NCBI GenBank assembly: GCA_023261755.1 | Contig: JAGDXS010000023.1 | Coordinates: 1 to 32,191, forward strand | Source of the DNA: Thermoplasmata archaeon | GTDB lineage: Archaea > Thermoplasmatota > Thermoplasmata > Thermoplasmatales > ARK-15 | Direction: 5' to 3' | Length of the DNA: 32,191 nucleotides | Shown here: positions 1 to 8,492 of the stretch, in pieces | How positions within the stretch are numbered: position 1 is the stretch's first letter | Layout: every line of letters starts with the position of its first letter | Made by a program: the position numbers and the translations under genes | The notes under the pieces: model-generated | The model's input: the letters and a program-made list of their open reading frames with translations, nothing else | Told to the model about the DNA's origin: nothing | The model's database searches: none

Positions 1-93
1 CTTTTGATGAAAGAGGTATACCAGAAATACCAAACCTGAACATTTAAACACCTTTTATACATTTAATGCAAATTTAATTAATTAACTTTTGCA

Positions 94-312
94 CTAAATT
101 TCTAGTAGAAATTTATCATATTCCATGATTCTTGCTTTTTTAATGTTAAGCATTTCCCTTATTTTTTCTTTTCTTTCTTCAATATACTCGACAAATTTAG
201 ATTTTTTTTCAGGGTATAGATCCATTATTCTTTCAGCGTTTTTTATCAGTGAAATCTGTATTTTCACATTAAAAGCTAAATCCTTATCAATGCCTTCAAG
301 ATGCAAATCCAT
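94..312 (-). CDS. small hypothetical protein (72 aa, charged helical)
   Basis: ORF MDLHLEGIDKDLAFNVKIQ...; starts about 20 nt after the stop of the upstream minus-strand ATPase gene, consistent with an operon; no family recognised. Confidence 0.55.
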   Translation of the reverse strand: MDLHLEGIDKDLAFNVKIQISLIKNAERIMDLYPEKKSKFVEYIEERKEKIREMLNIKKARIMEYDKFLLEI

Positions 313-332
313 ATAGGTTAATTCACTCTCTC

Positions 333-1124
333 TTATTTTAATTTTTTAGGTATAAATTCTTTAATGTGAGGTCTAATTTTCTCTACTATTTCTCTAGAAT
401 TTCCCTCAAATTCTGGTATCATTATATTTTCTATGTGCTTATTTTTGTACCTGTTCATTATGTAACCATTCACCTTTAAACCCATATGCTCAAGATCTTT
501 CCCTATTTCCTTCCCCTGTATATAGGAAAGATCATCGTCAGTTTCAATCACCCAGAAATTTGTATCATTTTTAATAAGATTCCACACATTTTTAGCAAGA
601 TCTTTCCAGTTTTCCAAAATCTCTAAGGGATCCTTTGCACCTCTTTTTATAATGGTTAAAGTGTCTTTTATGGACAAATAAAATTTTATGTCCCTGTTAA
701 TATGTTCATAAAATTCCATTTCAGTTACCAAAAGATGTAATGTTGAAGATGAAGCAGCAGTGTCCCATATAATTATATCAAAATCATTTTTTATATCCAA
801 AAGTTTTGCAAGCAGAAATTCATCTGCTATTCCTGGAGCCTTGGATATGTGTTCTATAATTTCTGGTCCTAAAGAAAAAAAGCTTGATATTAAATTATAA
901 ACTTCTTCTCCATACTTCTTTTTCCATTCTTTCTGAGCATCAAATTCAGTATATTCAATGATACTAAGTCTGTCTATTTTCTCATTGAATATATAATGTG
1001 TCATGGGCATAAAATCCATTGAAATTAAACATGTGTCATAACCCGATTCTGCGTACTCAAGAGCAAATGCTGAGGAAATTGATGTTTTCCCTACACCACC
1101 CTTACCCACAAGTGAAATAATCAT
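333..1124 (-). CDS. ArsA/Get3-like (SIMIBI class) P-loop ATPase
   Basis: N-terminal deviant Walker A GKGGVGKTS; ArsA/Get3-like 'APGIADEF' and 'WDTAASSSTLHLL' segments; 4-nt overlap with the upstream nadM-like gene. Confidence 0.75.
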   Translation of the reverse strand: MIISLVGKGGVGKTSISSAFALEYAESGYDTCLISMDFMPMTHYIFNEKIDRLSIIEYTEFDAQKEWKKKYGEEVYNLISSFFSLGPEIIEHISKAPGIADEFLLAKLLDIKNDFDIIIWDTAASSSTLHLLVTEMEFYEHINRDIKFYLSIKDTLTIIKRGAKDPLEILENWKDLAKNVWNLIKNDTNFWVIETDDDLSYIQGKEIGKDLEHMGLKVNGYIMNRYKNKHIENIMIPEFEGNSREIVEKIRPHIKEFIPKKLK

Positions 1125-1636
1125 TCTATCATCCTGTAAAGATTCTTAATTCTTTTATCAATTTTATTTTTTGTAATAAATTCATAAACATTCTCTGGAA
1201 CAGAATTCTTCCATTCAAGATCCATTGCAATTCTCTTCCTTATTTCTGAACCTTGATAAATTTCTCTGCTTTTAAATTCAATTCTTTTTACTTTAATATC
1301 ATCATTTTCCATAAGAATTTTAACAAGATCATTGTTAGAATAACAAATATCAAACTTCGGAAGCATAATTTTTAAATGATGTACCCATTCTGCATTATTA
1401 GGGATATTCTCCATTGGGACTATAATTAAATCTTCCGATTTTAAATTCAATTCCATTATTGTTTCAAAAATCATTTCAAATCTTTCACCAGCTGTCATTG
1501 GATTTTTAAATGTAAATGATTCACCTGCATTTTCAATTATTATCATTATAGAATCATTTTCATCCAAAATCTTTTTAATTGCATATAGATGGCCATTATG
1601 AAATGGTTGAAATCTACCAGGAAATATGGCTCTCAT
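1121..1636 (-). CDS. nadM: nicotinamide-nucleotide adenylyltransferase (archaeal NadM type)
   Basis: MRAIFPGRFQPFHNGHLYAIKKIL: nucleotidyltransferase GRFQPFHNGH motif; length and 'GSEIRKRIA' (ISSTxIR-like) segment. Confidence 0.88.
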   Translation of the reverse strand: MRAIFPGRFQPFHNGHLYAIKKILDENDSIMIIIENAGESFTFKNPMTAGERFEMIFETIMELNLKSEDLIIVPMENIPNNAEWVHHLKIMLPKFDICYSNNDLVKILMENDDIKVKRIEFKSREIYQGSEIRKRIAMDLEWKNSVPENVYEFITKNKIDKRIKNLYRMIE

Positions 1637-1770
1637 AAATAAACATAATGCAGAACAGATAAAAAAAATTAATGTATTTCAAAAAATTTGAAAATAATTC
1701 TTCACTCAATTAATTAACAAATAAGGATTTAATGAAAAAGATTATTAATAAATTTCACTTTAAATGGATG

Positions 1771-3066
1771 ATGAGAACCCACTATACAAATCAACTAAAG
1801 GATTTGGAAAATGGAACATATGTAACAATTTGCGGCTGGATTCAAGAAATAAGAAATATTGGTAATATTGCATTTATTATAGTAAGGGACAGGGAAGGCA
1901 TAGCACAGGTAACTCTCCTCAAAAATGATCATGGTGATGAAGAATTTCAGAAAATAGTTTCCCTATCTAGGGAAAGTACAATATGTGTAAAAGGTAAAAT
2001 TAACAAAAATACAAAAAGTAAACTTGGTGTTGAAATATATCCTGAAAAAATAGATATACTAAGCATTGCAGAAGCACCATTACCCATGGGTGTTGTAGAT
2101 AAGGTTTCTGTTGATATTGAAACAAGGTTGAATGAACGTTTTATGGATTTAAGAAGGCCTGAAGTTCTTTCACTATTCAAGGTTGAATCATCATTAGGAA
2201 AAAGTATAAGGAGAACGCTAGAAGAAGATGGGTTTTTGGAAGTTCATACCCCAAAAATTATTGCCACAGCGACAGAGGGTGGTACAAATCTGTTTAAAGT
2301 TAAATATTTTGAAAAGGATGCATATCTTGTTCAAAGTCCACAACTCTATAAGCAAATAATGATGGCTGCTGGATTCGATAGAGTATATGAAATAGCACCT
2401 GCCTTTCGTGCAGAGGAGCACAATACAACAAGGCATCTCAATGAATTTATCTCCATTGATATTGAAATGAGTTTTGCAACACATGAAGATGCAATGAGTC
2501 TTCTAGAAAAAGTAATAACAAATGCAATTGAATTTGTGATAAAAAATAATAAGGATGATATGAATAGATTAAATTTAAATTGGAAGATCCCTGAAAGACC
2601 TTTTCCTAGAGTAACATATTCAGAATTGTTGGACTATGTAAACAAAAATGGTGTCGAAATGAAGTTTGGAGAAGATTTTTCAAGCGAGGCTCTAGAATTA
2701 ATAGGGAAAAAATACAAAGAATTTTATTTTATAACTCGCTGGCCTATGGAAACTAGAGCATTTTATGTTATGCCATGCGAAGATGACCCAACCTTTGGAA
2801 AGGCCTTTGATCTACAATATGGTGAAAGGGAAATAACATCTGGTGCTCAGAGAAACCATAATTATAATTCACTAAAGGAAAATATAGAAAAAAAAGGTCT
2901 TGATCCAAAAAGTTTTGAATTTTATTTAGAGGCATTCAAATACGGAATGCCACCACATGCTGGGTGGGCAATAGGCCTTGAAAGACTAACAATGATATTA
3001 ACGGGTGTAAAAAATATAAGGGAGGTAACACTTTTCCCAAGAGACAGGAAAAGAGTAGTCCCGTAA
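1771..3066 (+). CDS. aspS: aspartyl-tRNA synthetase (archaeal type)
   Basis: OB-fold N-terminus 'MRTHYTNQLKDLENGTYVTICGWIQEIRNIGNIAFIIVRDREG' and class II motifs ('FRAEEHNTTRHLNEF', 'GWAIGLERLTMI'). The ORF track begins at 1732, but the family N-terminus suggests a start at 1768/1771. Confidence 0.95.
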   Translation: MRTHYTNQLKDLENGTYVTICGWIQEIRNIGNIAFIIVRDREGIAQVTLLKNDHGDEEFQKIVSLSRESTICVKGKINKNTKSKLGVEIYPEKIDILSIAEAPLPMGVVDKVSVDIETRLNERFMDLRRPEVLSLFKVESSLGKSIRRTLEEDGFLEVHTPKIIATATEGGTNLFKVKYFEKDAYLVQSPQLYKQIMMAAGFDRVYEIAPAFRAEEHNTTRHLNEFISIDIEMSFATHEDAMSLLEKVITNAIEFVIKNNKDDMNRLNLNWKIPERPFPRVTYSELLDYVNKNGVEMKFGEDFSSEALELIGKKYKEFYFITRWPMETRAFYVMPCEDDPTFGKAFDLQYGEREITSGAQRNHNYNSLKENIEKKGLDPKSFEFYLEAFKYGMPPHAGWAIGLERLTMILTGVKNIREVTLFPRDRKRVVP

Positions 3067-3198
3067 TCACTCATATTCACCATTTTCCTCTAGCTCATCA
3101 AAATCCAAGTCTTCCAAATCGCCATTTTTTATTTGATCCAATTCTTTTTTTATCTCTTTCTCCTCCTCATAAAATTGCTTCTTTTTCTTAGAGGTCAT
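3067..3198 (-). CDS. small acidic hypothetical protein (43 aa), not in ORF track
   Basis: Hand translation MTSKKKKQFYEEEKEIKKELDQIKNGDLEDLDFDELEENGEYE*; GGAGG about 10 nt upstream of the ATG; tail-to-tail with aspS. Confidence 0.5.
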   Translation of the reverse strand: MTSKKKKQFYEEEKEIKKELDQIKNGDLEDLDFDELEENGEYE

Positions 3199-3265
3199 AC
3201 CATTCAAGCCTCCATAAATAATTAAAAAAAACTATTACTTAATCTTTTTCAATAAAATTTATAGA

Positions 3266-3340
3266 TGGGACCGCCGGAATTTGAATCCGGGTCGCCAGCG
3301 CCCCAGGCTGGTAGGATGGACCAATCTACCCCACGGTCCC
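3266..3340 (-). tRNA. tRNA-Pro (anticodon GGG)
   Basis: Reverse complement GGGACCGTGGGGTAGATTGGTCCATCCTACCAGCCTGGGGCGCTGGCGACCCGGATTCAAATTCCGGCGGTCCCA; acceptor GGGACCG/CGGTCCC, anticodon stem CCAGC/GCTGG, loop CTGGGGC; CCA not encoded, no intron. Confidence 0.96.
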
Positions 3341-3345
3341 ATATG

Positions 3346-3567
3346 TTAGTCAAATTCAATTACTTCATCTATGAGATCAATGTGGGAAACAATCATTCTC
3401 CTGCAACAGTATCTTTTTACTCCAAGATCATCAAAAATTTTTGAAATTTCTTCTTTTGTAGGTTCCCTCTTTTCAGTGTTTCTTATTCTTTCTACCTCAT
3501 CCCTGAATTTTATGTAGTCTGTTGCAATGACCCTTCCGCAGGAAAAACATCTAACAGGTATTATCAT
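3346..3567 (-). CDS. rpoN: DNA-directed RNA polymerase subunit N
   Basis: MIIPVRCFSCGRVIATDY...RYCCRRMIVSHIDLIDEV: signature zinc-ribbon CxxC...CC; ORF-track start extended upstream of MIIPVRCF. Confidence 0.96.
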   Translation of the reverse strand: MIIPVRCFSCGRVIATDYIKFRDEVERIRNTEKREPTKEEISKIFDDLGVKRYCCRRMIVSHIDLIDEVIEFD

Positions 3568-3574
3568 TTTTATT

Positions 3575-3973
3575 TCACCTGTAAGATTTTTGCCTCTTTG
3601 CCCTAGCACCACGACCCATTGGAAGCTTGGGTAACTTTCTCCTTACATCATTTACAAGTAATGTCCTATCATACTCTTTGAATAACTTTTCAATATTTGA
3701 ATCAGAAAAGTATTGATTAATTGCTCTTGCTATAGCTGTTCTACTTGCTTCAGCTTGACCTACGATTCCGCCGCCCCTTACATTAACATCTATATTTATT
3801 TCATTAGCTTTATCACCTATCAAAAGAATAGGCTCCTTGATCATAGTCTTTAGAATTTCTGGCTTATAAATATCAATGGGTATTTTGTTAATTCTCACTA
3901 TACCTTTACCCTCCCTAATAACTGCCCTAGCTACAGCAGTTTTTCTTTTCCCGGAAGCTACAATTACTTTCAT
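3575..3973 (-). CDS. rpsI: small ribosomal subunit protein uS9
   Basis: KVIVASGKRKTAVARAVIREG...RRKLPKLPMGRGARAKRQKSYR. Confidence 0.96.
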   Translation of the reverse strand: MKVIVASGKRKTAVARAVIREGKGIVRINKIPIDIYKPEILKTMIKEPILLIGDKANEINIDVNVRGGGIVGQAEASRTAIARAINQYFSDSNIEKLFKEYDRTLLVNDVRRKLPKLPMGRGARAKRQKSYR

Positions 3974-4404
3974 TCTTTCACCTCAAACTTTGCACCTAAA
4001 TTTCTAGAAATTTCACCAAGTGTTATTTTATTTCTAATTTTTCTGTAAATAGCATCGTCAATTTTCTCAATCTTAGATTCATCAATGTTATCAGGCTTAC
4101 CTATGAAAACCTTCAATCTTTTATATGCTTCCCTACCATGTGATGTTTTAAATGGAAGCATACCCCTTACAGTTCTTCTTAATATTCTGTCTGGCATCCT
4201 TGGATAATGAGGCCCTTTTCTAACGGAGCCTCTCTGCCATTTCTCCAGGTAATCATTTAATATGAATTCCTTATTTCCAGTAACAACAGCTTTCTCTGCG
4301 TTAATTATGATTACCTCTTCTCCATTAAGCAACATTTTAGCGACATGAGATGAAAGTCTTCCCAAAATATTATCAGTGGCATCAATAATCTTCATTGAAA
4401 TCAC
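3970..4404 (-). CDS. rplM: large ribosomal subunit protein uL13
   Basis: KIIDATDNILGRLSSHVAKMLLNGEEVIIINAEKAVVTG; RGMLPFKTSHGREAYKRLKVFIG; start may be 4395. Confidence 0.95.
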   Translation of the reverse strand: MISMKIIDATDNILGRLSSHVAKMLLNGEEVIIINAEKAVVTGNKEFILNDYLEKWQRGSVRKGPHYPRMPDRILRRTVRGMLPFKTSHGREAYKRLKVFIGKPDNIDESKIEKIDDAIYRKIRNKITLGEISRNLGAKFEVKE

Positions 4405-4754
4405 CCAAAAATCCTCACTTCTTTTCCCTTTGGATTAATGGCCATCAGTTCTTTTATTGTTAATACTTTACCACCCGCACTTTCTATCTTTTCTTTCGCC
4501 TCAGAGGAAAATTTGAAAGCCGATACTGTTACTTTTTTTGTTAATATCCCTGCTCCTAGAACCTTTCCAGGAACTAATATTATGCTATCATTTTCAGCAT
4601 ACCTTTCTATTCCGCTAAGATTAACCTCAGGCCAGACACGTAAAGGTTTTTCAAGCCTTTCAGCAATGTCTCGCCAGATGTTCACATTTTCCTCTCTTGA
4701 TTTCTGCTTTAAAGTCCTTATTAAATCAATCAATTCTGGATTTGTTTTGCTCAT
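4401..4754 (-). CDS. large ribosomal subunit protein eL18
   Basis: SKTNPELIDLIRTLKQKSREENVNIWRDIAERLEKPLRVWPEVNLSGIERYA...VPGKVLGAGIL; likely start MSKTNPEL within the longer track ORF (to 4814). Confidence 0.93.
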   Translation of the reverse strand: MSKTNPELIDLIRTLKQKSREENVNIWRDIAERLEKPLRVWPEVNLSGIERYAENDSIILVPGKVLGAGILTKKVTVSAFKFSSEAKEKIESAGGKVLTIKELMAINPKGKEVRIFG

Positions 4755-4827
4755 CTGACTCACCCGACATTTGCGTAAGGAATAAAAAGATTGAATTAAT
4801 AAATCTTTTCTCAAATTACCATTAAAA

Positions 4828-6240
4828 ATGTTAAAATATCATAATTCAATTTTTGAAGATATGGATTTTATATTTGCTCCTAAAAGTGTAGCTGTAGTCG
4901 GTGCATCTAGCAAAGAGGGTAAAATAGGGTATGAGATAATGAATTCTTTAAAGGAAAGTAAAACTAAACTATTTCCTGTTAATCCAAATGAAAATGAAAT
5001 AATGGGTTTCAAATGTTATAAAAATGTATCAAGCATTCCTGAAAATGTGGATTTAATGGTAATAAGTTTGAATGCAAATCAAATACCACAGGTTTTGGAG
5101 GAAGGAGCAAAAAAAGGGATCAAGGGTGCAGTAATAATATCTGGTGGCTTCGGTGAAGTTTCACAGGAAGGTGCAATTCTGGAAAATAATATAAGAAAAA
5201 TTTCAAAAAATTTTGGATTAAGAATAGTAGGCCCAAATTGCATTGGTGTTTTTTCATCCATTGATGGTTTTGACACATTTTTCCAGGCAAGGGATGCGAT
5301 GAAGCGTCCCGGTCCAGGGCCAGTTTCTTTCATGACACAATCTGGTACCTATGGTGTAACTCTTTTAGAATTAATGAAAGAAAATAGCATAGGAGTTAGT
5401 AAATTTATTAGTTTTGGGAACAAAGTAGATATTAATGAGGTAGACATGCTTGAATATTTCAAAACAGACAAAAACACTAGAATCATAAGTGCATACTTGG
5501 AAAGCTTTTCAGATGGAAGGGCATTTTTTAATTTAGCAAAAGAGATTTCAAAAATTAAGCCTATTATAGTTTTAAAGGCAGGTAGAACCTTTGAAGGCCA
5601 GAAGGCAGCAAAATCGCACACAGGGGCCCTTGCTGAAAACCACGTTATTTTTGAAGGATCTATGAAACAATCGGGTGTTATAGTCGTTGATGATATTGAA
5701 GACATGGTTGATATAATCAAAATACTAGCACATCAACCTCTTCCATCTGGAGGGAATGTTCTTCTACTTACAAATGGTGCTGGACCTTGCGTTGTGACAG
5801 CAGATGCAATAGGGATGTCTAAAAATCTAAAAATGGCAGAATTAAATGATTTTCAGAAAAATGAATTGAAAAAAATACTTCCTGATTATTCTATAATATC
5901 TAATCCTTTAGACCTTACCGGATCGGCAACTCCAAAATGGTATGAGAATGCACTTGATGTGCTTAAAGGATCTGACAATATAGATATCTTCGTTCTTTAT
6001 TTTGTAATTCCAAATGCACCAATATACCGAAATATTAATGAACTATTTGAACTATTTAAAAAGAATTGGAACAAACCAATAATGGCTGTAATGGCTGGAG
6101 GTACGTATACAAATGAAATATCGAAAAATCTGGAAAAAATGCATATACCAGTTTTGCCCACCGCGAGGAGGCTTGTAAATGCACTTGACAAAATTGTTGA
6201 ATACTCCAGATGGAAAGCTAATCATCATAAGAAAAGCTGA
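4828..6240 (+). CDS. NDP-forming acyl/acetyl-CoA synthetase alpha-subunit-like protein (CoA-binding)
   Basis: 'PKSVAVVGASSKEGKIGYEIMNSL' CoA-binding Rossmann, 'KSHTGALAEN' phosphohistidine motif, 'LLLTNGAGPCVVTAD' domain; no ATP-grasp (beta) domain in the ORF. Confidence 0.9.
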   Translation: MLKYHNSIFEDMDFIFAPKSVAVVGASSKEGKIGYEIMNSLKESKTKLFPVNPNENEIMGFKCYKNVSSIPENVDLMVISLNANQIPQVLEEGAKKGIKGAVIISGGFGEVSQEGAILENNIRKISKNFGLRIVGPNCIGVFSSIDGFDTFFQARDAMKRPGPGPVSFMTQSGTYGVTLLELMKENSIGVSKFISFGNKVDINEVDMLEYFKTDKNTRIISAYLESFSDGRAFFNLAKEISKIKPIIVLKAGRTFEGQKAAKSHTGALAENHVIFEGSMKQSGVIVVDDIEDMVDIIKILAHQPLPSGGNVLLLTNGAGPCVVTADAIGMSKNLKMAELNDFQKNELKKILPDYSIISNPLDLTGSATPKWYENALDVLKGSDNIDIFVLYFVIPNAPIYRNINELFELFKKNWNKPIMAVMAGGTYTNEISKNLEKMHIPVLPTARRLVNALDKIVEYSRWKANHHKKS

Positions 6241-6703
6241 GGAATATGATGCAAATGGTATTATAGATTGCTTTAACGATGTAATGAGCGAAGAAATATA
6301 TCTTCTGGGTGACGTATATCTTGGTGGCGAAGAATTTCTATCAATGAGAATAGAAGATCAGGAAAATGAGTTAATTCTCGTTGCAGATCACAATAAAAAT
6401 ATTATTGGTGTTTTAACACTCACAAGGGAATCATACAGAAAAAATAATCATGTGGCAGTTTTAGGAATTGCAATAAGATATGGTTATAGGCATATGGGCA
6501 TAGGGACTGTATTAATGAAAACATCCTTCGAATGGGCAAAGGAAAATGGAATAGAAAAGATATGCTTAGAAGTTTTTTCAACAAATAAAAATGCAATTTC
6601 ACTTTACCAAAAGCTTGGATTTGAAATAGAAGGTATAAAGAAAAAACAATTTAAGATACGAGGAGAATACGTAGACGATATTCTAATGGCTAAATTTTTA
6701 TAA
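6179..6703 (+). CDS. GNAT family N-acetyltransferase
   Basis: 'IIIRKAEEYDANGIIDCF...VAVLGIAIRYGYRHMGIGTVLMKTSFEWAKENGIEKICLEVFSTNKNAISLYQKLGFEIEG': GNAT acetyl-CoA-binding and C-terminal motifs; overlaps the upstream ORF by up to 62 nt. Confidence 0.9.
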   Translation: MHLTKLLNTPDGKLIIIRKAEEYDANGIIDCFNDVMSEEIYLLGDVYLGGEEFLSMRIEDQENELILVADHNKNIIGVLTLTRESYRKNNHVAVLGIAIRYGYRHMGIGTVLMKTSFEWAKENGIEKICLEVFSTNKNAISLYQKLGFEIEGIKKKQFKIRGEYVDDILMAKFL

Positions 6704-6723
6704 GTATTATGATATGAACTTTT

Positions 6724-8259
6724 ATGAAATTCAGAATTCAAAAATCGGATTATATAATTGGAAGAAGGACAGCATTCTTGAATATTTATGACGCAGAGGC
6801 GTTAGGTGTCAAGGAAAATTCAAGAATAATTGTTGATTTCGGTAATTATAACAGCATATTTTTTGTTTCATTATCAAAAAATCAGGTGAACAGGAGCGAA
6901 GTAATAATAACTGCAGATTTTTCAAATGAAATTAATGATGAATTCGTAAATATCATGCCAGCTCCCCCATTGAAGTCCGTAGATTCCATAAAGAGAAAAA
7001 TTTATGGTAAAAAATTATTGCAGGATGATTTTGAATCAATAATTAAGGATATTAATGATGAAAATCTTTCACAAATTGAATTATCAAGCTATGTTACATC
7101 GCTTCAAACTGTTGGTTTAGATGATGATGAGATTATTTATCTAATAAATTCAATGGTTTCACATGGGGAAAAGATAAATTTTGAATATGAAGTATACGAT
7201 GTACATAGTATTGGAGGAGTTCCTGGAAATAAATATGCATTAATAACTGTGCCAATACTTGCATCATTAGGTTTAAAAGTCCCGAAAACATCTTCAAAGG
7301 CTATAACAAGTGCAGCTGGTACTGCGGATGTGATGGAAGTACTTGCAAATGTGAACCTGAAGGCAGAGGAAATTAAAAAAATTGTAGATAATGTAGGAGC
7401 TACACTAACCTGGGGTGGATCTATTAATATAGCTCCAGCAGATGATAAAATAATCAAGGTGGAACAGCCTCTAGGAATTGACCCTATCCCCCAGTTAATT
7501 TCATCCGTATTATCAAAAAAAGTGGCTACTAGCATAAGATATCTTCTTATAGACATTCCAATGGGTAATGAAACGAAAGTCCAAGATGAACAATCTGCAA
7601 GATCACTTGCTGAAAAATTTATAAGGATAGGAAATAGAATTGGTCTCAAGATTGAATGCGCAATAACTTATGGAGGTCAGCCCTTGGGAAGAGCTATAGG
7701 TCCAGCAATTGAGGCGCAAGAGGCACTTAGGGCATTGGAGGGTAAGCAAACATCCAACAGTTTTATTGTAAAATCATTGGAAATTGCAGCATTGATGCTT
7801 GAGATATCAGGGATATCTGAAAGAGGTGAAGGCATAGAAATAGCTAGGGATACCCTCAGAAATGGCAAAGCTAGAGAAAAGTTCTTTGAAATAGTTAACG
7901 CTCAGGGAAGCAAGGGGATAGAAAAAAGTGAAGATATACAACTTGGGGAATTTACATATGATATTTTATCAGGATTTGATGGATATATTTCCTATTTGTC
8001 AAATAGATCTTTAGTTGAAATTGCTAGAATTTTAGGAGCACCGCATATAAAAGAAGCAGGATTATGGGTTTATAAGAAAATAGGTGATAAAGTAGAAAAA
8101 AATGAACCAGTCCTTCGCCTTTATTCAAAGAATAAGGAGAAATTGGAACAGGCAGTTAGGTTGTCAAGGAAAATAAAATTGTACAGCATAGAGGGCATGG
8201 TAATAGAAAATATACCAGATATAAAAAGGAGTAAAAGGATCTGGGAGGTAAAAGAATGA
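6724..8259 (+). CDS. AMP phosphorylase (archaeal thymidine-phosphorylase-like)
   Basis: 'DVHSIGGVPGNKYALITVPILASLGLKVPKTSSKAITSAAGTADVMEVL', 'GQPLGRAIGPAIEA'; ~511 aa with the N-terminal extension typical of archaeal AMP phosphorylases. Confidence 0.92.
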   Translation: MKFRIQKSDYIIGRRTAFLNIYDAEALGVKENSRIIVDFGNYNSIFFVSLSKNQVNRSEVIITADFSNEINDEFVNIMPAPPLKSVDSIKRKIYGKKLLQDDFESIIKDINDENLSQIELSSYVTSLQTVGLDDDEIIYLINSMVSHGEKINFEYEVYDVHSIGGVPGNKYALITVPILASLGLKVPKTSSKAITSAAGTADVMEVLANVNLKAEEIKKIVDNVGATLTWGGSINIAPADDKIIKVEQPLGIDPIPQLISSVLSKKVATSIRYLLIDIPMGNETKVQDEQSARSLAEKFIRIGNRIGLKIECAITYGGQPLGRAIGPAIEAQEALRALEGKQTSNSFIVKSLEIAALMLEISGISERGEGIEIARDTLRNGKAREKFFEIVNAQGSKGIEKSEDIQLGEFTYDILSGFDGYISYLSNRSLVEIARILGAPHIKEAGLWVYKKIGDKVEKNEPVLRLYSKNKEKLEQAVRLSRKIKLYSIEGMVIENIPDIKRSKRIWEVKE

Positions 8260-8492
8260 AACTGAAGATTCTATATTTTGGAATATTCAGGGACATTACT
8301 GGAAAAATAAACGAGACCATAGATTTCACTGGAAAAGATCTTGAAGATTTAAAAAAATATCTAAATGAAAAATATCCAAATATTGTAAATGAAAATTTTA
8401 TCGTTTCTATAAATTATAAATATGTCGATGGGAATGAAAAATTAAAAGAAAATGATGAAATAGCAATAATGTCCCCTGTAAGTGGAGGTTAA
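8256..8492 (+). CDS. MoaD/ThiS-family ubiquitin-like sulfur carrier (possible SAMP)
   Basis: ~78 aa, 'LKILYFGIFRDITGK...LKENDEIAIMSPVSGG' with C-terminal GG; ATGA overlap with the AMP phosphorylase gene. Confidence 0.88.
   Translation: MKLKILYFGIFRDITGKINETIDFTGKDLEDLKKYLNEKYPNIVNENFIVSINYKYVDGNEKLKENDEIAIMSPVSGG

Noticed and set aside
3-47. Possible C-terminal tail of a plus-strand CDS (FDERGIPEIPNLNI*)
   Set aside because: Only 14 codons are visible at the window edge; plausible but not supportable without upstream sequence.
2218-2484. 88-aa Cys-rich minus-strand ORF
   Set aside because: Antisense to conserved aspS motif regions; the cysteines come from complementary codons.
5349-5720. 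123-aa minus-strand ORF
   Set aside because: Antisense to the ACD-alpha gene; no independent support.
7137-7649. 170-aa minus-strand ORF
   Set aside because: Antisense to the AMP phosphorylase gene; composition reflects the opposite-strand codons, with no recognisable family.
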